13,893 nucleotides of DNA from Treponema sp. UBA4319. GTDB taxonomy: Bacteria; Spirochaetota; Spirochaetia; Treponematales; Treponemataceae. This document shows, in pieces, positions 12,158 to 13,893 of the stretch. The stretch's first letter is position 1; every line of letters begins with the position of its first letter. The notes under the pieces were generated by a model. It ran no database searches. It was not told the origin of the DNA and was given only the letters and a program-made list of their open reading frames with translations. A program made the position numbers and the translations under genes. The stretch is taken from positions 1 to 13,893 of the forward strand of contig DGUD01000170.1 of assembly GCA_002393865.1 (NCBI GenBank), read 5' to 3'.

Positions 12158-13893
12158 ATGCCACCAGTAAAGATGAGAGGAAATGCCCGCCCGCGGAATG
12201 CCCGCAAGGTTATCGGCAGGCTCCTCGCGTATATAGGGGAATACAGGGCTTTGCTCGGTATCGTGTTCATCGCGGTTGTTGTCAGCGCGGGCGCCGGTGT
12301 CGCCTGTGATTCGCTGCTCAAGCCGGCCATCAACAATTACATCCTGCCGCTTTGCCGGCGCGCGCAGGCGGGGGAGCAGCTTGGCGCCTCTGATTTTTTG
12401 CCGTTCCTACGGCTTATCGTGTTCATGGCGTGCATCTTTGCGCTCGGAGCCTTCTCCTCGTGGATCAACGCGCGGCTTATGCTGCACATATCCACGCGCA
12501 CGCTCTTCCGCATACGCACCGATTTGTTCCGCAAGCTTGAGAAGCTGCCGCTGCGCTTCTTTGACAGCCGCACGCACGGCGACCTGATGTCCCTGTTCAC
12601 CAACGACACGGACACGCTGCGCGACATGATGAGCCAGAGTGTGCCGCAGCTTTTCTCCAGCATCATCAGCGTGGTCTCCGTCTTTGTGATGATGATTGTA
12701 GTGAGCCCGCTGCTGACGGCGGTCATGGTGCTGAGCATGGTCTTTATCATGATGCTTGCCGGGGCAATCGGAAAGCGCAGCGCGAGCGCCTTCCGCGACC
12801 AGCAGCGGAACATCGGCGCGGTGAACGGTTATATAGAAGAGATGATTGAGGGGCAGAAGGTCGTGCAGGTCTTTAACCACGAGTCCGCGGTAAAGGAGGA
12901 ATTCGACCGGCTGAACGATGCCCTCTGCGAGGCCGGCACGCGGGCGAATACCTTTGCCAACATCCTCATGCCCATCATGGGGAACCTGAGCCATATCCAG
13001 TACGCGCTGGTGGCGCTGGTGGGCGCGGTGCGCGTTATCGGCGGCCACATGGACTTGGGCAGCATCGCCGCCTTCCTGCAGTACACGCGCAGCTTCAGCC
13101 GCCCGCTCACCATGATGAGCCAGCAGTTCAACAGCATCCTGAACGCGCTTGCCGGTGCGGAGCGCATTTTTGCGGCCATAGACGAGGAGCCGGAGCTGGA
13201 CGACGGCACTGTGACGCTGGTGAACGCGAGCGAGACTTCCCCCTCGGCCACTGCCGACGGCAGGGTGCATCTGGTGCAGTCCTTCGCGCAGACCGGCGAA
13301 TGGGCGTGGCATGTCCCGGATTCCGTGCAGCTTGCTCCCGCCGCGGATGCCGCGGAGCAGCTGCCCAGCTATGCGGACAGCAGCGACTGCCACCTGCTCA
13401 AGCTGCGGGGCGACGTGGACTTCAGCAACGTGTCGTTCAGCTACGTGCCGGAGAAGGAGGTTCTGCATTCCGTCAGCCTGCACGCAAAGCCCGGCGAAAA
13501 GATTGCGCTCGTCGGCTCGACCGGCAGCGGCAAGACGACCATCACCAACCTGCTTACCCGCTTCTACGACATTGAGGATGGCAAGGGCTCTGTCACCTAT
13601 GACGGCATCCCCCTCAAGTCCATCGCGAAGGACGATCTCCGCCGCTCGCTGGGCATGGTTCTGCAGGACACGCATCTGTTTACCGGTACCATCAGGGACA
13701 ACATCCGCTATGGCAACCTTGAGGCGAGCGAGGCGCAGGTGCTTGCTGCCGCGAAGCTTGCGAATGCGGACGGCTTTATCCGCCATCTGGAGCACGGCTA
13801 CGATACCGTGATTACCGGGGACGGCGGCAACCTGAGCCAGGGGCAGCGTCAGCTGCTCGCCATTGCGCGCGCCGCCGTCGCCGACCCGCCGGT
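12158..13893 (+). CDS. Heterodimeric ABC exporter, partner subunit (partial)
   Basis: The frame stays open from the ATG at 12158 to the right edge, 578 complete codons. AAGGAG (12144-12149) overlaps the stop of the first subunit and lies eight bases before the ATG. Six membrane segments span about 30-315. The coupling region includes LPLRFFDSRTHGDLMSLFTN (130-149). The ATPase domain starts about 417, with intact Walker A GSTGSGKT (453-460), Q-loop VLQDT (Gln503) and signature LSQGQ (559-563). The window stops before Walker B and the switch His. LSQGQ is the variant signature expected opposite the degenerate Walker B of the first subunit. About 65 residues (351-415) separate the membrane and ATPase domains, longer than the usual linker; they include TLVNASET and a GEWAWHVP motif. 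From memory, related clostridial exporters carry a similar WAW insert. Confidence 0.94.
   Translation, partial: MPPVKMRGNARPRNARKVIGRLLAYIGEYRALLGIVFIAVVVSAGAGVACDSLLKPAINNYILPLCRRAQAGEQLGASDFLPFLRLIVFMACIFALGAFSSWINARLMLHISTRTLFRIRTDLFRKLEKLPLRFFDSRTHGDLMSLFTNDTDTLRDMMSQSVPQLFSSIISVVSVFVMMIVVSPLLTAVMVLSMVFIMMLAGAIGKRSASAFRDQQRNIGAVNGYIEEMIEGQKVVQVFNHESAVKEEFDRLNDALCEAGTRANTFANILMPIMGNLSHIQYALVALVGAVRVIGGHMDLGSIAAFLQYTRSFSRPLTMMSQQFNSILNALAGAERIFAAIDEEPELDDGTVTLVNASETSPSATADGRVHLVQSFAQTGEWAWHVPDSVQLAPAADAAEQLPSYADSSDCHLLKLRGDVDFSNVSFSYVPEKEVLHSVSLHAKPGEKIALVGSTGSGKTTITNLLTRFYDIEDGKGSVTYDGIPLKSIAKDDLRRSLGMVLQDTHLFTGTIRDNIRYGNLEASEAQVLAAAKLANADGFIRHLEHGYDTVITGDGGNLSQGQRQLLAIARAAVADPP

Overview
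The window is bacterial, GC-rich (about 60% by eye) and densely coded on both strands. Paired secreted and lipoprotein SH3-like proteins, a gatC-gatA-gatB operon, GH5 and GH1 glycosidases and a heterodimeric ABC exporter of a type common in gut anaerobes suggest a host-associated carbohydrate user. A gut or rumen spirochete of the Treponema type is my best guess, with a Firmicute as the alternative. This is inference from gene content; there is no rRNA or other decisive marker.

Layout. (1) 1-1016, minus: the 5' two-thirds of the first synthetase half of carB, running off the left edge. (2) 1017-1587: no gene. It holds an array of short-loop hairpins just upstream of carB, two further strong inverted repeats, an intrinsic terminator reading minus, and a possible promoter above that terminator. 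(3) 1588-3416, minus: a two-gene operon of an SH3-like lipoprotein followed, with a one-base stop/start overlap, by an SH3-like exported protein. It is driven by a good sigma70-type promoter about 170 bases upstream. (4) 3708-7145, plus: gatC, gatA and gatB, the tRNA-dependent amidotransferase that makes Gln-tRNA(Gln) and/or Asn-tRNA(Asn), closed by a strong bidirectional terminator. (5) 7241-8578, minus: a GH5 endoglucanase-like lipoprotein. (6) 8844-10166, plus: a cytosolic GH1 beta-glucosidase, divergent from GH5 across a palindrome-rich 265-base control region. (7) 10412 to the right edge, plus: two ABC exporter half-transporters, the second cut off.

How the parts fit. GH5 (surface lipoprotein, cuts beta-glucans) and GH1 (no signal, cuts imported cello-oligosaccharides) look like the outside and inside steps of one beta-glucan pathway, and may share operators. 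The ABC pair shows the complementary degeneracy of asymmetric heterodimeric exporters: subunit 1 lacks the catalytic Glu and switch His, and subunit 2 has LSQGQ in place of LSGGQ. The least expected signal is in the starts. The first genes of the three plus-strand units (gatC, GH1, ABC subunit 1) have no usable Shine-Dalgarno. Each instead carries a T[T/A]CC[A/C]T - 17 bases - TANNNT element ending 6-7 bases before the ATG, as expected for leaderless transcripts. Genes inside operons and the minus-strand genes have clear AAGGAG-like sites. I found no CRISPR array, tRNA, rRNA, insertion sequence or phage gene.
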